A stretch of DNA of 64,000 bases from Sabethes cyaneus (taxonomy: Eukaryota; Arthropoda; Insecta; Diptera; Culicidae): contig NC_071354.1 of the NCBI RefSeq assembly GCF_943734655.1, forward strand, positions 156,261,142-156,325,141, given 5' to 3'. The number at the start of each line of letters is the position of its first letter. Position 1 is the first letter of the stretch. This document shows, in pieces, positions 51,930 through 62,100 of this stretch. The position numbers and the translations under genes were made by a program. The notes under the pieces are model-generated. The model worked only from the letters and a program-made list of their open reading frames with translations, did no database searches and was not told where the DNA came from.

Positions 51930-52468
51930 GCTTACTACTACCAGCAGCGAACCGGTTGGCTCTTGCCGTATCAAGAATTCATCTCCACTGTACTCGGTCC
52001 TTGGCTACACGTCGCCAATTTGTTGACCATCTCGACATACGCAAATCGGCGTTGAGCCCTGTCTTTCGTAAGCAAAGTTACTGTCTCAAGTCCGTAGAGG
52101 ACTACCTAGAGGTCTTGAGTATCGTCAGCTTTATGCGGCGGCGTATGCTCCCTGATCGAAGCGTCTTGCGGTGGAAAAAATAAGCTCGACTACCAGCAAG
52201 AAAGCGTCGTTGAATTTCCTTACTCGTATTATGGTCGGCATTGATCAAAGATCCCAAATATACGAAGTCATCAACCACTTTCAGTTCAGTGCCGTAAAAT
52301 TCTCGTCTCGAGGTCGTCTGAGAAAGCTAGCAGCTGGCTACTCTTGCTGAAGATTGTTTCTCTCGTTTCGACGCCTGCTCGCAGGATCACGTCTGCAATA
52401 ACGATGTTGAATAACATACAGGACAGTCCATTCCCTTGCCGCAACCCTTTGCGCGATTCGAAAGGATT
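51930..52468 (-). pseudogene. LINE family 2 RT and thumb fragment
   Basis: The minus-strand frames give GLRQGNGLSCMLFNIVIADV (about 52390-52450), the catalytic box as AFSDDLE (52310-52330, corresponding to F/YADD), then VVDDFVYLGSLINADHNTSK, REIQRRFLAG-like sequence and LRSGSIRRRIKLTILKT (52120-52190). NWRRVAKDRVQWR and ILDTARANRFAAGSS follow at 51940-52030. Stops and frameshifts are present and a middle segment is missing. The reading continues, after an interruption at 52469-52690, into 52691-53520, which carries the earlier part of the same protein. It is non-functional. Confidence 0.75.
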
Positions 52469-52690
52469 CAAGAGTGCTTTTTCGTCGCACCAACTACAGT
52501 GCCAACAGCGCCATCACTGGTTTGCAGTGGTCGTTCATCCGAGGCTCATCAGTGTTCGATTTTAATTTGTCTCAACGAGTGTTACGTTTAAGATTAGTGT
52601 CTATGTTTCGACGTTTTTTGTATTATTATTGTCTCTTATTAAGGGCGTTAGGGCAAGCTTTGCCTGTTGGAAACAAGAAATGAAAAATGC
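52469..52690 (+). mobile_element. LINE family 1 3' end nested inside LINE family 2
   Basis: The plus strand reads FFRRTNYSANSAITGLQW, then FDFNLSQRVLRLRLVSMF (52477-52620). This is the carboxy terminus seen in the other family-1 copies (RRTNY, then an LQR-FNR-like block, then FDF or FDY). A short 3' UTR with CCTGTTGGAAACAAG and an A-rich end follows. It interrupts the minus-strand family-2 reading frame, so it inserted as a 5'-truncated copy after family 2 was already in place. A clear target-site duplication was not found. Confidence 0.65.
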
Positions 52691-53520
52691 TCCCCAAACA
52701 CTCACGTAAGACATCATTCGTTCCAGAGTACAGTCTAGAAAAGCCGTGGCAGTTTGTCCGGAACACCGTTCTCATATCATTATTTACTATAGCTGTTCGC
52801 GCTCAACTATATTGTATGCTGGCCTGAAATTCACGAAAATATGGTATGAACACCCGACATTTCTGGAAGATTTGTCGAACAGTAAAAATTTGATCTGCAG
52901 TAGCACGGACCCTCATAAAGCCCGCCGTATCCCTACGAATTCTCTTGCTATTGGGGATAGCCAGCACCTTGCAGGCGGCGTTGACCAGCGTAATGCCGCG
53001 GTAATAACAGCAATCTAGCCAATCGCCCTTTTTGTAGATGGGACAAACCATACCTTCCATCCACTCTTCCGGATCCGGATCTCTTCTCGCTGTTATCGTT
53101 TGTAAGCCTGCTTCCACCTATCGATCCTTCACGCGCTCGTTGGTGACCAGGTTTTCCTCCTCGTCCCTACATACACATATCAGGCTGTGGTGCGGGTCCC
53201 TTACGAGTTGTTCTAGCTCTTCACGATCTCAGTGCTCCTTCTGGCGCGTTTTCTTCCTCAGGAACGTGGTCAACTCATTCCGTGCTCGACGATGCTTGAC
53301 CAAATTGTCTCTTGTGGCAATGCTTAGATAGTTTTTCCATACTCTTTTTTTCCTCTCCATCACTTGTTGGCATTCCCCGTCAAACCAATCATTTCGCGTG
53401 GTTGAGGTTACCTCAGCTAGCAATGCGGTTGCGGCTTCATTAACGGCCGAGCCTATCCTACTGGAGAAAAACTGGCCTTCGATGAGAATTTGGTCGATTC
53501 GGTTCAAGCGTTGGTTGGTC
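52691..53520 (-). pseudogene. LINE family 2 linker and RT N-terminal fragment
   Basis: On the minus strand, an endonuclease-RT linker comes first: FSSRIGSAVNEAATALL, then RNDWFDGECQQVMERKKR and RRARNEL (53230-53500). CRDEEENLVTNERVKDRWKQ follows at about 53110-53190. RT finger sequence then appears: EEWMEGMVCPIYKKGDWLDC, YYRGITLVNAACKVLA, then TADQIFTVRQIFQKCR and DFQASIQYS (52803-53080), where the last corresponds to the first catalytic box and has lost its acidic consensus. Frameshifts separate these blocks. This is the upstream part of the protein whose RT palm lies at 51930-52468. Confidence 0.75.
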
Positions 53521-53539
53521 AGGTCAAGTGTTAGTAAGG

Positions 53540-53730
53540 TTAGTAAGCTCTGCTGGTAGGTGGTCCTTAACAGCGGTTTTGTTGGTCTTCAGCAACCCGA
53601 TTTCTCGTTTGACTTCTTGGAGATCAGGTTCTAGGACATTACTATCTTCCAAGGGCACTTCAATAACACATTCCAGCGTGTCCCGTTATGGGAGGACCCG
53701 ACTTTTTTCATTGACATTTTGCTCCCGCTA
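53540..53730 (-). pseudogene. Displaced LINE family 2 block
   Basis: The minus strand encodes LEDSNVLEPDLQEVKREIGL followed by LKTNKTAVKDHLPAEL. In LINEs of this type that block normally lies between the DRWKQ segment and the EEWMEG segment. Here it sits upstream of the linker at 53230-53500, and the usual position (about 53085-53110) lacks it. The order is therefore scrambled, by rearrangement or by juxtaposition of two copies. Confidence 0.55.
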
Positions 53731-53734
53731 GAAA

Positions 53735-54910
53735 AAAATAATTTTTTTCCTCTCCTCCTTATTTGTTACCAATCAACAGACCCAGATGGTCCTAATGATG
53801 CTTAAGTATACTTAAAATATTCACTTTAATTCTAGAACGTGGAATGTGGTAGTCGAATCCAAAAGAAACTCTATTAAAGGTTCGCTGCAGACTGATGACA
53901 GTACCGTGGGTTCCGTAATTAGTACGTCGAACAGGCAATCTGAAGAAGGCACTATCGCGGAATGCTCGAGAGCGGACGTTGATATTTAACTCGTCAAGAA
54001 GCGAAGGGCAATCGATGTGATTGGTTAGCAGATCGGCAATCAGCATAGCACGTGAAAGCTCTCGCCTCACTTGCAGTGAGTCAAGTCCCATAAGCTGTGC
54101 ACGACTTTCGTAACTTGGTAGCTGGTGTGGATTATTCCAGGGTAACCGCCGAAGAGCATATCGAACAAATCTTCGTTGGACAGCTTCGATCCTGTGTACT
54201 CCGTTGAGGTAATGAGGGCTCCAAATTACCGAGCGATATTCAAGAACTGAACGAAGGAGCGAACAGTAGAGAGATTTTAGGCAGTAAATGTGCGCAAAAT
54301 TCCTAGACACTCTCATTATGGATCCCAAGCAACGAGATGATTTCCCGATTACATATGAAATATGCTGCTGGAACAATAGTTTGCTATCTAATAGCACGCC
54401 TAGATCATTGATGCAGTTAGTCCTTCCAATGCTAGTACCTAAAAGCTTATAGTCGAAAGAGATATGTTCTTTTTTTCTTGAAAATGTAATCGCGGCACAT
54501 TTACTCGGATTAACTTTCATACGGTTTGTGCAACACCAGTCTGTAAAGTTGTCTAACTGTTGCTGAAGCACGTGGGCGTCGGCGATAGAGCTGATTCGAT
54601 AGAAGATTTTCAAATCGTCGGCGTAGGACAAACGGGGAACTTCGAGTTTAAAATTCACATATTTGATGTATAGAAGGAATATCAACGGTTTATTTCGAAT
54701 ATCAACGGTTTATTTCGAATATCAACGGTCCTAGGTGGCTGCCTTGGGGAATTCCAGATGGAGCAGAAAATTCATCAGAATAATTATCACCAATTTTCAC
54801 TGCTAGCCGACGGCCAGTGAGATACGAACGCAACCAACTGATAACTCTGCCGCCGAATCTTAGCTTTTCCAGTTTGGCTATGGCGATATCATTAGACCAA
54901 TTATCTTTTT
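53735..54910 (-). pseudogene. LINE family 1 RT C-terminal half with 3' UTR
   Basis: This is the best-preserved family-1 copy. On the minus strand it begins within IAIAKLEKLRFGG and SWLRSYLTGRRLAVKIG (54780-54900), then SAPSGIPQGSHLG (54720-54770). A 297-codon frame (53792-54685) follows, with the intact RT catalytic box YADDLKIF, LDNFTDWCCTNRMKVNPSKC, NDLGVLLDS, HISYVIGKSSRCLGSIMRV, YCLKSLYCSLLRSVLEY and a carboxy terminus RRTNYGTHG to FNRVSFGFDYHIPRSR. A 20-bp direct triplication (54676-54728) separates the upstream part from the long frame. The 3' UTR (53735-53791) has CTGTTGATTGGTAACAAATA and an A-rich tail. The element is 5'-truncated and lacks an endonuclease. Confidence 0.85.
54676..54728. 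repeat. 20-bp direct repeat, 2.6 copies, inside a LINE
   Basis: GAATATCAACGGTTTATTTC occurs at 54676 and 54696, with a partial third copy at 54716-54728. It lies between the SGIPQGSHLG and YADD blocks of the LINE family-1 copy and adds sequence that the other copies lack there. Simple slippage or a repair event explains it. Confidence 0.85.
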
Positions 54911-55074
54911 ACTCCGGGACTCTTCACCTAGTGCCAAGTGTATTCTACCCCAACCGTCGTCGAGGGTTGGAGTACTAACTGCTTGAAAGAAGGAGTTGTC
55001 TCATCTAGTATTCGCATGAAAATCTCGGCAGACTACTGATTAGGTACTTAAAAACTAATAGCTAAAATTCTAAA

Positions 55075-55767
55075 TCAGGTTTTCAGCACGTTGCGGCTGA
55101 TGCCAAAGTCAAAGTGGGACAAAAAACGGTTGAAATTGCGTTGTAAGCCGGTTATAATACCGAACATGCTGTAATTAGTTCGCCGGTGTGGTATATGCAA
55201 GAAGGAATCGTTCCGTGGTAAGCAAGGCTGAGTTAAGATGTCGAGTGTTTCTATAATCCACGGGTAGTCAATCCGGGATGTCAGAACATCTCATACAAAG
55301 AAAACTCTTGTTATGTCCCGACATCTTTGCAGGGCAGCAAAATGCCCAGCAAACACCAACTCGTATATCAATGTACGAAAATTATCGTTGTTGACTTTTA
55401 ATAAATTCAGGATCGGAAATATAGCTTAAATCCACACAAGTTTACATTCTGTCATATTTGACGATAGCAAGTGATTGTCCTACGATTTCCAGTGCAGAAT
55501 TGTATAGCATAATAAAACTGATCGCTTTAAGTCGGATCTTATCGCATACAAAGCCCTATAAAGTTGAATTGTTAACGTATATTTTGTAGTACGTATATGG
55601 CCTCCACATTAGTACGCTTATAAACCACTGAACCAGCGGCCCTCCAATGCCCAGTTTGTCAAGTTTTGCGACTTCAATTTGATGATTCAGCTTGTCAAAA
55701 GTGGCAGAGAGCTCCGTGTTGATTACATCTGTCTGAGAACAGTCGTCAAAGCAATCTGTTACGTACG
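55075..55767 (-). pseudogene. LINE family 1 fragment, decayed
   Basis: The minus strand shows two recognisable ends. Upstream (55620-55760): QTDVINTELSATFDKLNHQ, then VAKLDKLGIGGPLVQWF, the RT motif-A region. Downstream (55075-55330): CRDITRVFFV, DVLTSRIDYPWIIETL, then RRTNYSMFGIITGLQRNFNR and SHFDFGISRNVLKT, ending in a stop at 55075-55077. About 280 bp between them are badly decayed, with only scraps recognisable, so the RT palm is lost. The upstream edge abuts the TA and terminal repeat of the mariner remnant, which probably inserted into this LINE. Confidence 0.75.
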
Positions 55768-55769
55768 TA

Positions 55770-56205
55770 CAGGGTGTTCAATAAGTTCGAATACACTTTA
55801 AAAATGTATTTAAAAATTAAAATGCAAGATATTCGTTTCTGAGTCATTTTTTGTTGAAGCAGTGTTTATTGAGAACCTCTACGACATATTTGGTGGAAGC
55901 ACCCCCCTTGTTGCTTTATGACGAGCTTGAGACGTTTCTCAAAAGAATCACACGCGGGACGCACCTGATTCATGGGCATCTCGTCCCAGATCTTGGAAAT
56001 GATCTCCTTAAATTGGTCCGCTCCTTAAATTGGCTCACTTTATGTTCACTCTGCTTGGCCAGCATGTACGACCATACATGAAAGTCCAGGGGAGCTGGGA
56101 GACCACAAAGTCTTAACGAAAAAATCAGTCAGATTCTCCCGACATCACACTTGGATGATATTCGCCATGTGAGCCGGTGCGCCGTCCCGATCGACACATC
56201 CAGTT
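55770..56205 (-). mobile_element. Tc1/mariner-superfamily transposon remnant
   Basis: It begins with CAGGGTGTTCAATAAGTTCG directly after a TA (55768-55769), the expected target dinucleotide and terminal-repeat style of mariner elements. The minus-strand frames give transposase C-terminal pieces: VDRDGAPAHMANIIQ (about 56155-56200, around the second catalytic Asp), PSSPGLS-like and HVWSYMLAKQSEHKVSQFKE-like sequence, then EMPMNQVRPACDSFEKRLKL and VIKQQGG (55900-55990). A small internal duplication near 56005-56035 and several frameshifts disrupt it. The N-terminal half and the opposite terminal repeat are absent, so it is dead. Confidence 0.75.
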
Positions 56206-56560
56206 AACAAATAACAAATGACATCAAGTCGACACCTTGCACGTCGGTTGGCCTATATACACACGCAAGTTCTATGAGAAATGAATGAATCATTCGGATA
56301 CATTCCGAAGCCTAATATGTATAGGGAAGGATCATAAACGACCATGAGCTGGTGAAAACAATTCTTCAATGAGCGTCTCATTGGCGAAATAACACATGGA
56401 ACCGGATCAGACGTTAACTTGTGAGTACCTAAAAGCGGTAATAGCGTTCCGACTCTCGATCTTGAACAGCTTTGGCAGAGAATCGGACAGCTAAATACGC
56501 TCTACGACGGATGGATTTTTTCAAACTCCGACCAATCCTCGAGAAAGGTTTGTTTTACGT
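56206..56560. other. Unassigned sequence between mariner and LINE remnants
   Basis: No recognisable protein or RNA signal is seen. It may include decayed upstream transposon sequence, but I cannot align it to anything by eye. Confidence 0.35.
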
Positions 56561-56660
56561 CCACTTTTTAACGTCCAAAATTAGAGTTAACGTCCTCTCT
56601 TTGTACGTCCAAAATTTCGATTAACGTCCTCGTCACAATACGTTTTTACCTCCCCCCAAT
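56560..56660. repeat. Short degenerate ACGTCC tandem repeat
   Basis: ACGTCCAAAATT followed by a TTAACGTCCTC-like block occurs twice (about 56570-56604 and 56605-56640), with flanking ACGTCC and ACGTTTTTA remnants, giving a period near 35 bp. No function is apparent. Confidence 0.5.
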
Positions 56661-56679
56661 AGCGGACGTCAAAGGAGAT

Positions 56680-57645
56680 TTGAATGTATATGATCAACGC
56701 CGTTGAGATATTGAGGATTCCAATTCGCCAAGCCGAGCATCGAATGGACGAGCACGCAGTACAAATTCTTCAAGTAAAGCTTTTCACGGTTCTGATGAGG
56801 TCAGGACTGCAGCATGCTGTAGCAACGATGTAGCTGATGTGCTGCTTGTCGATGAGCTGTGAGTCAAGGAGAGCTCCCAGGTCCTTGATGCAGGACTCTC
56901 TTTTAATCTGTTCACAGCCTAGATGATAGTTGAAAAGGGTTGGCCGTTTTTTCCTGAAGAACGACACACCTGAACACTTGGTAATGTTGAGCACCATTCT
57001 TTTTTTGTTACACCATCTCGGAGAGCTCTCCAATTGCTGTTGCAGGAACATGGCGTCTTTTACTTTTTTGACCTCGGGATAGATCTTAAAATCATTAGCA
57101 AAAGAAAGCCTGGGTCCACGTAGCTAAAAGTTTACATCAGCACGAAGATGAGCTGGCCTAGATGACTGCCTTGTGGAATGCCTGACTTAGCAATAAACTC
57201 GGTAGATATTGATTCTTCGATTTTAACAACCAGATGCCGATCACCTAAGTAGGACTTCAGCCAGAGCAGTAGGATGCCGCCAAATCCCAATCTGGCGAGT
57301 TTAGTAATCGCAATTTCATGATTTACCTTACCTAAAAGCAACAGAAAGCTCAGTGTAGATTGCATCTGTTTGAAAACGCCTCGACATGTTATCCGTAGCA
57401 TAAAGTAGTAAATGAAAGGAGATTCGTCGTGGTTGACCGACGTGGCATGGATCCATGTTGAGAAACGTCGATGTATTGCTTACAATGAACTAGAACACTG
57501 GTCCCAAAATAACTTTTTCGAATAGCTTGGATACCGCACACAAAGTGGCGATTCCTCGATAATTATCGATGTCCTTTTTATCATCTTTCTTATCAACCAG
57601 AAACATAAATGCTGTTTTCCAAAGCGTCGGATAGATAGAGTAAGG
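56680..57645 (-). pseudogene. LINE family 1 RT fragment with mutated catalytic box
   Basis: On the minus strand, from 57645 downward: LWKTAFMFLVDKKDDKKDID, NYRGIATLCAVSKLFEKVIL (57500-57630), then FWDQCSSS-type decay. VNHEIAITKLARLGFGG, LKSYLGDRHLVVKI and IAKSGIPQGSHLGQLIF follow at 57130-57340. The catalytic YADD box is FAND (about 57095). LQQQLESSPRWCNKKRM, IKDLGALLDSQL, KQHISYIVATA and, in another frame, KNLYCVLVHSMLG come next (56690-57050). Loss of the first Asp in the DD pair, plus frameshifts and stops, means no activity. It covers more of the RT N-terminal side than the other copies. Confidence 0.82.
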
Positions 57646-58168
57646 AGGGGTAAAAGTGTGAGTCAATTATTTATAATTGCAGATTCCGAGTAAATTGACC
57701 ACATTGGCATGGATGGGTGACTACTGCGGGCAAAAGTGCGATTCATGGATGAAGCCAAAATGTATAGGTAGTTATATACCGGGTTAGGCACCGTATTACA
57801 GATACTAAAAATGGATCATCTGCAGGATACTGTGTGCTCCACAGATGCTGGCCAAAACAAAATAGTGTCATCCGCCGGTGATTGCATACGATTGCAAATG
57901 GTTAAAAGGTGCGAAAAATAATCACTATTTTCCAAATCACATTTCGTAGGCCCAACCATCACAATTTTCGGTGTCACCTCGTGCTATAATTATAAACACT
58001 AGATACTACTGTTGCACGCCAATGGAGTACTAGTGTCAACTGACAAATCACTGCAGAGTAGGAATACATGAAGTAATTACTGTTTTGTTGTTCAGTACTC
58101 TTTACTCGTATATTAGTATAGTATTAATATATGTTATATTCATGGATGTACTAAGTAAAGAACATGGG
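57646..58168. other. Intergenic sequence, nothing recognised
   Basis: AT-rich without a useful open frame. The LINE upstream region (endonuclease) does not continue here, so that copy is 5'-truncated at about 57645. Confidence 0.5.
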
Positions 58169-58345
58169 GGGCTCTGTGGCCGCAAGGTTACTGAGTTTGC
58201 TTTGACAAGCGAATGGTCATGGGTTCGAAGTTCGAATCTTAGTAGAATCACGCCATTCGATGTCAAAGTGACTTTAGCATAGGTTTATTCTCAGGCCCCT
58301 CATCACCCTTCCTTCATACTGAATCTATACCTACAAAAATGGATT
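58169..58345 (+). mobile_element. tRNA-derived SINE
   Basis: The head is tRNA-like. It shows an internal polymerase III A-box-like TGGCCGCAAGG (about 58177-58187), a TTACTGAGTTTGC arm, and a B-box GGTTCGAA followed by GTTCGAATC (58220-58240). The B box carries a 7-bp tandem duplication of GTTCGAA compared with the canonical GGTTCGAATC. A non-tRNA body follows (CAGGCCCCTCATCACCCTTC region) and then a TCTG tail. A functional tRNA is ruled out by the broken B box and poor folding. It would depend on a partner LINE for mobility. Confidence 0.65.
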
Positions 58346-58772
<427 letters not shown>

Positions 58773-58773
58773 T

Positions 58774-59018
58774 GCAATATTCTTGGGATATGGCGGTTCG
58801 GTTTGGAGTAAGAATACTAGATGTGGTCCTCGTAACGTGTCGTTCTCGACTATATTGTACTGAAATATTTCTTCCTATGCTATGTGTCGTACGTTTTACG
58901 CTATGCGCTGTGTCAGCGTATAATTGTCACCGTTCGACGCGGTACAGTCCGTTTACGCTTATACAGCATAACCGATCCGCGTCGCGCTGAACCATTTCAA
59001 TCATGAGCGTCCACCACA
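58774..59018 (-). mobile_element. Putative 3' LTR of the gypsy element
   Basis: On the minus strand the segment starts TGTGGTGGACGCTCATG at 59018 and ends AAGAATATTGCA at 58774. It therefore has TG...CA ends and a length of 245 bp, reasonable for a Ty3/gypsy LTR. It contains a TATAAG box (GCTGTATAAGCG) near 58955-58970, a candidate promoter. The 5' LTR lies outside the window, so identity cannot be checked. A second TGTGGTGGACG at 59163 makes the exact start ambiguous. Confidence 0.5.
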
Positions 59019-59198
59019 CGCCCTATTTACAATTTTTTTAAAAATTGTTATCTATAGTTAAGAATTTTTAAACTAAACAAGGAAATATGAACTAGGATTT
59101 ATATAATGCGTATTATTCCCATGTAATTTGAAAGAACTCATTATGAAACAATCGTCCACCACACGTCCTATTGTTTCAAATTATATGTATTATTATTT
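59019..59198. other. Short spacer between pol and putative LTR
   Basis: 180 bp, AT-rich, too short for an envelope gene. It carries the extra TGTGGTGGACG copy (minus strand, from 59163), flanked by a 9-bp inverted repeat TGAAACAAT/ATTGTTTCA. A clean polypurine tract is not evident. Confidence 0.5.
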
Positions 59199-62100
59199 TC
59201 ATTCCTTATAACTTTTTATTCTATTTTTATGTATTATATCCTCTTTACCATTGATCTCTACCCTTATATTTGAGTCTATGTCCTCTACTACTCTGTATGG
59301 ACCTATAAATTTATTGTCCAATTTTTTACCTATTTCATTTTTAATTAGGACTAAGTCATCTTTGTTATAACATTTTGGTACAATGTTTAAGTTATTTTTC
59401 ATTGTTCTTTTCATCTTGCTAGAAAGAAGGTTTTCTCTTATTTCTTGATGGCATACTTGTAACTTTAACGTCAATTGCTTGCTATAGTTGTCTATGTCAT
59501 AAATAGGCACTGGATTATCATTTGTTAAATTTGAAGGCATGTTACTATTTTTTCCGAATACTAAATAAAAAGGTGTGTATCCAGTGTTAGTGTGAACGGT
59601 ATTGTTATATGCGAATGTGTAAAATGGTATCCAATGTACCCAAGAAAATAATTTTTCGTTACAATAGATGCGTAAAAAGTTTCCTAAACATTTGTGTGTG
59701 TTCTCCAAAGAACCTATAGTTTCATGATGGTAAGCTGTAGAATTTAGTTTTTGAATATTCAATAATTTGGCAATGGATGTAAACAAACTCGACATAAACT
59801 CTGTTCCTCTATCCGACGCAATTCGTTGTGGAACACCATATTTTAAAATAACATGCTCCACGAATGCTTTAGCTACTGTCTCTGTTGACTTGTTAGGTAT
59901 CGGTGTTGCGGTTATAAATTTTGTTAACTCGCATTGCGTTGTTAGTATATATTCGTATCCATTGGTAGGTATCAAAGGACCAACCAAATCTACGTAGATT
60001 TTTTCAAATGCTGTGCTTGCTGTTGTCGTAATGATCATTGGGGTTTTTCCGCATCTTCCAACTTTTGATATCTGGCATTGCTTGCATTTTTTAATGAAAT
60101 TCTCTACATCGCATTTCATGTTTTTCCAAAAATATCTTTTGCTTATAGTTGCAAGTGTGCGTCTAATACCCGCATGTCCCGCTGTCGGTAATATATGGTA
60201 GTCGTTTAGTATTAAAAGCTTTGACCTTTCGTCTGTTACTTCTTCTATTTGCTCTCCGATTTTTATTAAAATTGGTAATGTTTTTACTGATGATGGTCGA
60301 CCATATATCTGTAGTTCTTCATATTTTTTAATGACGTCATATGTCTCCTTATTATTTTTGATGATTATATATTTTATATTATTAATTTTTGAATATTCCG
60401 CCACCTTCGACAACATTGCCCGTAGGTCAATTTGTGTCCTTTTGAGGGGAATTTCAATTACATCTGTGGAGATTTGCATGCTTTTTATGTTATCTTTCAT
60501 TACCATTTTAACGTATTTGTCTTGTTTAGACGAAGGTTGATCAGTCCTATCGTCATTCGCTTTTTCGCCTTTAAGTTTCGAAGCTCTGGTAACGACTAGA
60601 ACAGTTTTTCCCTGAAGTGTTTTCAGGTCTTGAATCGAAATGCGTGACAACGCGTCCGCTATCACATTCTCGCTTCCTTTCCTGAAAGTTACTTCAAAAT
60701 CATATTCTTCTAAAGCTAACCTGAATTTTGTTAATCTGCTGGAGGGGTCAGCTAAAGTAAAAAGGTAAACTAATGGTCTATGGTCACTGTAGACTTCAAA
60801 TCTTCTTCCATACAGGTATGGTCGAAAATGCTTGATAGCCCACACCATAGCCAATAACTCCTTTTCTATCGTACTGTAATTTGATTCGGCTTTATTCAGA
60901 GTCTTGCTGGCATATGCAACCGGTTTGCCGTTGCTATTAGATAGCACAGCACCAATCGCATATCCAGACGCATCCGTATGTAAGTTGAATTTGTTGGTCT
61001 CCGTTAGATCCGGGTAATCCAGTACTGGTGGATTTATAAAACATTGTTTTAAATTCTCGAATGAGTTGTGGCATTCGCTACTCCATTCAAACTTTACACC
61101 CTTTCTGGTCAACTTGTTTAACGGTGTGCAAAGCCTAGCAAAGTCTTTTATGTGCTTCCGATAGTAATTTGCGAAAGCAACGAATCGCTTGACTTCATCC
61201 GCAGTGGAAGGGATCGGCCATTTTTTCACTGCTTCGATTTTAGCAGGATCAGGCCTGATGCCTTCAGCAGATATGTAATGTCCCAGGTATACTAAATTTT
61301 CTTGCAAAAAATTGCATTTTTCGGGGTTTAGTTTTAAATTTACCTCTCGCAATCTTCGGAAAACGTTCGAGAGATTTTTGTTATGCTCTTCTAGATTTCT
61401 ACCAAATATGATCAGATCATCCAAATATACTAAACACTTCTCTCCATTAAGACCTGCCATCGCTATGGTCATTAGTCTTGAAAATGATGCTGGGCTTATT
61501 TTTAGTCCCATTGGAAGCCTTGTCATCTGATATTGTCCAGACGACGTCGAGAAAGCTGTTAGTGGCCTATCCTCTTGCTTCAAATTGCATTGGTAGTACC
61601 CTTGGGACAAGTCTAAATGCGAAAAGTACTTCGCTCCTGCCAATGAGTCTATGACCTCCTCTATATTTGGGAGTGGAAATGTATCGTTCTCAAGAACATT
61701 GTTAAGTTTCCGATAATCAACAACCAACCTCCATTTCTTTTTGTCATTCGCCGACTTTTTTGGCACTAGTAAAATTGGGCTATTCCATTCGGAACTAGTC
61801 TTTTCAATGACTCCATCTGACATCATCCTATCAATCTGGTCATTTATTTCCCTTTTTTGCGCCAGGGGAAGGCGATATTGTTTAGAAAATATTGGAGTTG
61901 TGCCATCCTTTATTTTAATACTGGATGTGTACTTATCCGTTACTGTTAATTTATCGTCTTTCAAGCAAAACACATCAGCGTATTTTAAGCATAGCCTCTG
62001 CATCTCTGCCTGATCTTGTTTTGTCAAATGTTTCAAGTTCAACTCATTTAAAAGTTTACTTGCTCTATTAGTATCGTATTTTGGCAGTTTAATTTTTCCT

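Noticed and set aside
58169..58255. Functional tRNA gene
   Set aside because: The B box is split by a 7-bp duplication, the acceptor stem does not pair well, and the sequence continues into a SINE body and tail.
59019..59198. Envelope gene of the gypsy element
   Set aside because: Only 180 bp between pol and the putative LTR, with no open frame.
59767..62013. Plus-strand frames opposite pol and gag
   Set aside because: Shadow frames of the minus-strand gypsy genes.
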